Below, in pieces: positions 6,899 through 9,535 of a stretch of DNA of 9,535 bases (position 1 is the first letter of the stretch; every line of letters starts with the position of its first letter). Position numbers and translations under genes: made by a program. Location: the NCBI GenBank assembly GCA_029266795.1, contig JAQSWE010000078.1:1-9535 (forward strand). The letters run 5' to 3'. Under the pieces are notes generated by a model. It was not told where the DNA came from. It worked only from the letters and a program-made list of their open reading frames with translations, and did no database searches. Origin of the DNA: Alphaproteobacteria bacterium. Its GTDB lineage: Bacteria > Pseudomonadota > Alphaproteobacteria > Micavibrionales > UBA2020.

Positions 6899-8020
6899 TC
6901 ATCCACCCGTGTAATGCCGCCGGTAACGCCGGCCCAGCGACGTCAGAATTTCGTAGCCGATCGTGCCCGCCTGCGCCGCGACTTCGTCGACCAGTTGCTG
7001 CGCGCCGATGATCTCCGCCCAGTCACCTTGGTTCGGCTGCACCTCGAGCGCGGTTGTATCGACGATGATGCTGTCCATCGACACGCGGCCGATGACGGGG
7101 CATTTTTCGCCGTTGATGACGACCTTGCCGCGCCCGGTCAGGCTGCGGAGGTAACCATCAGCATATCCTACTGAAATTGTGGCGCAATGTGCAGGGGCTG
7201 ACGCCTTGTATGCCGCACCGTAGCCAACGGGAGATGATATGTCAATAAAACGCGTCTGGACAATGCGCGCCTTCAGCGTGACCGTGCCTTCCATCGGGTT
7301 AACGCCGCTCGACGGGTTTATTCCGTAAAGTCCACAGCCCGGGCGGGCGAGGTCGAAATGGTAGTCATCCCCCAGCAATATCCCCGCCGAATTGGCGAAG
7401 CTGAGCCGCACCGGCATACCGAGCGCGGATGTGAGCGATTTGAACGCCGCCAGCTGCTGCGCGTTCATGGGATGGTCTGGCTCATCCCCGCAGGACAGGT
7501 GGCTCATGACATAGCGCAGGTCGACCGCCTTCAGCATATCGCGGTTGAGCGTGCCGGCATCTTTGGCCGACAGACCGAGGCGGTTCATGCCGGTGTCGAT
7601 ATGCAGGATGGCGGGCTGGCGCTTGCCCGAAGTCGCTGAAAATTCCGTCCAGTAGGCTAGGTCCTGCAGCGAGTTCAGGACAGGCACGAAACCGTTTTCG
7701 GCGAAATCTTTCGGCGCTGCGCCGTAGGGGCCGTTCAGGACATAAATCAGCGCCTCTTTCGGCAGCACGGCACGGATGGCAACCGCTTCGTCGAAATGGG
7801 CGACGAAGAAATGGCGGCATTCCTGATCGAAGATCGCGCGCGCCACCTGCGGCGCTCCCAAACCATACGCATCCGCCTTCACGACCGCCGCGCAGTCGGC
7901 GCCGTTCTTCAGCATCTTGCGGAAGGCGAGGTAATTGCGGGCTACTTTGTCGAGGTGGATTTCCAGCACCGACGCAGCGCCGCTGTAATCATTCTGTTTC
8001 TTCGACACGGTAGTTTTCAA
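6899..8020 (-). CDS. alr: Alanine racemase
   Basis: PLP-dependent, cytoplasmic interconversion of L- and D-alanine, supplying D-Ala for peptidoglycan. Both domains of the fold-type III racemase are complete. AVVKADAYGLG carries the PLP lysine (Lys48), RPGCGLYG has the arginine near the PLP nitrogen (Arg226), VGYADGY has the catalytic tyrosine (Tyr286), and GRVSMD precedes the C-terminal substrate-binding residues (Met315). At 373 residues it is of normal length. The start is uncertain because no in-frame ATG is available: TTG at 8020 (given here), GTG at 8008 and GTG at 7969 are the options. None has a strong ribosome binding site, and the first two lie inside the end of dnaB. Translation probably depends on ribosomes finishing dnaB. 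The first residues before VLEIHLD are not conserved in the family, so a shorter start is quite possible. Confidence 0.94.
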   Translation of the reverse strand: MKTTVSKKQNDYSGAASVLEIHLDKVARNYLAFRKMLKNGADCAAVVKADAYGLGAPQVARAIFDQECRHFFVAHFDEAVAIRAVLPKEALIYVLNGPYGAAPKDFAENGFVPVLNSLQDLAYWTEFSATSGKRQPAILHIDTGMNRLGLSAKDAGTLNRDMLKAVDLRYVMSHLSCGDEPDHPMNAQQLAAFKSLTSALGMPVRLSFANSAGILLGDDYHFDLARPGCGLYGINPSSGVNPMEGTVTLKARIVQTRFIDISSPVGYGAAYKASAPAHCATISVGYADGYLRSLTGRGKVVINGEKCPVIGRVSMDSIIVDTTALEVQPNQGDWAEIIGAQQLVDEVAAQAGTIGYEILTSLGRRYRRHYTGG

Positions 8021-9491
8021 GGTTGGAGAAACGCGTGAATTCGCCGTCGAATTTCAGTTTCAGCGTGCCGATCGGGCCATGGCGCTGCTTGGCGATGATG
8101 CATTCGGCGACGTTATGCGCGTCTTCGAGGCGCGCCTGCCATGCCGCGTAATCTTCGCGGAATTTTTCTTCGGACTGGTTCGCGCCGCGCTTCGGTTCTT
8201 CGCGGCTGAGATAGTATTCGTCGCGATACACGAACATGACGACGTCCGCGTCCTGCTCAATCGATCCCGATTCACGCAAGTCCGAGAGCTGCGGGCGCTT
8301 GTTTTCGCGGTTTTCGACGGCACGGGAGAGCTGCGACAGCGCCAGCACGGGCACTTCCAGTTCCTTCGCCAGCGCCTTCAATCCGCGCGTAATCTCGGAA
8401 ATTTCAAGGACGCGGTTTTCCTGCCCGCCCTTGCCGGAGCCGGAGACCAGCTGCAAATAGTCGATCACGATCATGCCGAGTTTATGCTGGCGCTGCAGGC
8501 GGCGGGAGCGTGTGCGGATCGCGCCGATGGTGAGCGCGGGCGTATCGTCGATAAACAGCGGCGATGCCGCCAGCTCCTGACTTGCATTCACGAAGCTGTG
8601 GAAATCGGTATCCTTCACTTCGCCACGGCGGATCTTGTCGGAGGCGACGGAGGATATATCGGCGAGAATACGTGTCGCGAGCTGTTCGGCGGACATTTCA
8701 AGCGAGAAGAAGACGACGACCGCGCCCTCTTTGCCGCCGGTCTGCAGATGCGCGCGGGCGGCGTTGAAGGCGATGTTGGTCGCAAGCGCGGTCTTGCCCA
8801 TCGAGGGACGTCCGGCGAGGATGATAAGGTCGGAGCGCTGCAAGCCGCCCATTTTTTTATCGATGTCGATCAGGCCGGTCGTGATGCCGGTAATCAGGCC
8901 TTCGCGCTGATAGGCCAGCTGCGCCTGCTGGATCGCCTTGGTCAGCGCGGTTGAAAAGGTAACAGCGCCGCCCTTGAAATCGCCGGCGGTCGCAAGTTCG
9001 AACAAGCGCTTTTCCGTCTGCTCGATCTGCAGCGATGCGGTTTGCTCGACCGAATGATCATACGCCTCGTTCACCACATCTTCGCCCAGCGTCACCAGCG
9101 CGCGGCGCAGGTGGAGTTCGTAAATCGTGCGGCCGTAATCCTCGACGTTGACGACGGAGATGATGTGGGAGGCGAGATCGGCGAGGTATTGTCCGCCGCC
9201 GACTTGGCTCAAATCCTGGTCTTTCTCGAAATAATTCTTCAGCGTGATCGGGCTCGCATCCTGACCGCGTTCGATAAAGGTCGAGATCGCCTGATAGATG
9301 CGGCCATGCACGGAATTGTAGAAATGTTCGGGGCGCAGGAATTCGGAGACTTTTTCCAGCGACTTGTTATTGACCAGCAGTGCGCCGAGGAGCGCCTGTT
9401 CGACTTCCTCGTTATGCGGCATGACACGGTATTCCGCGTCTGTGGCGCGGGATTTCGTGATGTCGGAGAGTTTTACGGCGTCGGCTGTCAT
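7989..9491 (-). CDS. dnaB: Replicative DNA helicase DnaB
   Basis: A 500-residue hexameric 5'-3' helicase that unwinds DNA at the replication fork and recruits primase. It has an N-terminal helical domain (about 24-125), a linker helix (about 170-195) and a RecA-like ATPase domain (about 200-490). Motifs seen are Walker A GRPSMGKT (227-234), SLEMS (263-267), Walker B MIVIDYLQL (340-348), LSQLSR (385-390) and KQRHGPIGT (468-476) with the likely arginine finger Arg470. A charged insertion of about 30 residues (429-460, EEPKRG...SEEKF...) before the last motif is, as I recall, common in alphaproteobacterial DnaB. No intein is present. The ATG at 9491 is the first good start; only 44 nt upstream are visible and they show no clear ribosome binding site. 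It is the first gene of the - strand block within the window. Confidence 0.97.
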   Translation of the reverse strand: MTADAVKLSDITKSRATDAEYRVMPHNEEVEQALLGALLVNNKSLEKVSEFLRPEHFYNSVHGRIYQAISTFIERGQDASPITLKNYFEKDQDLSQVGGGQYLADLASHIISVVNVEDYGRTIYELHLRRALVTLGEDVVNEAYDHSVEQTASLQIEQTEKRLFELATAGDFKGGAVTFSTALTKAIQQAQLAYQREGLITGITTGLIDIDKKMGGLQRSDLIILAGRPSMGKTALATNIAFNAARAHLQTGGKEGAVVVFFSLEMSAEQLATRILADISSVASDKIRRGEVKDTDFHSFVNASQELAASPLFIDDTPALTIGAIRTRSRRLQRQHKLGMIVIDYLQLVSGSGKGGQENRVLEISEITRGLKALAKELEVPVLALSQLSRAVENRENKRPQLSDLRESGSIEQDADVVMFVYRDEYYLSREEPKRGANQSEEKFREDYAAWQARLEDAHNVAECIIAKQRHGPIGTLKLKFDGEFTRFSNLENYRVEETE

Positions 9492-9535
9492 GTCGTAAAA
9501 AATAGCAGAACGCCCCTGCGGATAACATGATTCTT

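Noticed and set aside
8050..8215. Intein or mobile insertion in dnaB
   Set aside because: The ATPase motifs are continuous. The extra residues before the last motif number about 30, lack splicing motifs, and match an insertion I recall as usual in alphaproteobacterial DnaB.
8079..8954. A 291-codon open frame on the + strand opposite dnaB
   Set aside because: It is antisense to highly conserved DnaB motifs, with no domain of its own.
9492..9535. Promoter for the dnaB block in the 44 nt upstream of its start
   Set aside because: A TGCTATTTT stretch on the - strand resembles an extended -10, but I found no acceptable -35 and too little sequence is visible.

Overview
The window is a stretch of a GC-rich bacterial chromosome (about 60% G+C by eye) and is almost fully coding. 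It looks like an alphaproteobacterium. The evidence is the DnaB with an insertion before its arginine-finger motif, the gene order dnaB-alr-mlaE-mlaF, and the long PBP1A with an OB-like insert and a C-terminal GGLY. I cannot place it reliably below class level. A lineage near Rhodospirillales or Micavibrionales is only a guess.

Left part, + strand (1-2576): the 3' portion of a DsbD/ScsB-type membrane thiol-disulfide reductase runs in from the left edge. Two adjacent genes for small cytoplasmic TerB-like helical proteins follow. They are clear paralogues of each other, 2 nt apart and translationally linked. Their function is unknown.

Middle (2577-2724): the convergent gap between the two strands is filled by a palindromic repeat element of about 140 bp. 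It has 13-bp terminal inverted repeats, a predicted three-way-junction fold on the left and a simple hairpin on the right. It is probably a REP/MITE-like mobile or dispersed repeat that doubles as a transcription barrier.

Right part, - strand (9491 down to 2725): five genes form one tightly packed block, read dnaB -> alr -> mlaE -> mlaF -> mrcA. Junctions are a 20-32 nt overlap (dnaB/alr), 1 nt (alr/mlaE), 2 nt (mlaE/mlaF) and 1 nt (mlaF/mrcA). The products are the replicative helicase, alanine racemase (D-Ala for peptidoglycan), the permease and ATPase of an Mla-type phospholipid transporter, and a bifunctional class A penicillin-binding protein. The block links replication with cell-envelope growth, but co-regulation is inferred from spacing only. 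The MCE subunit (MlaD) and the STAS subunit (MlaB) are not in the window.

Most of the window is conserved housekeeping sequence. I do not see a convincing new defence, mobile or biosynthetic system. The points most worth a second look are the palindromic element, the TerB-like gene pair, the apparent loss of two membrane helices in the DsbD-like protein, and the packing of the envelope operon.
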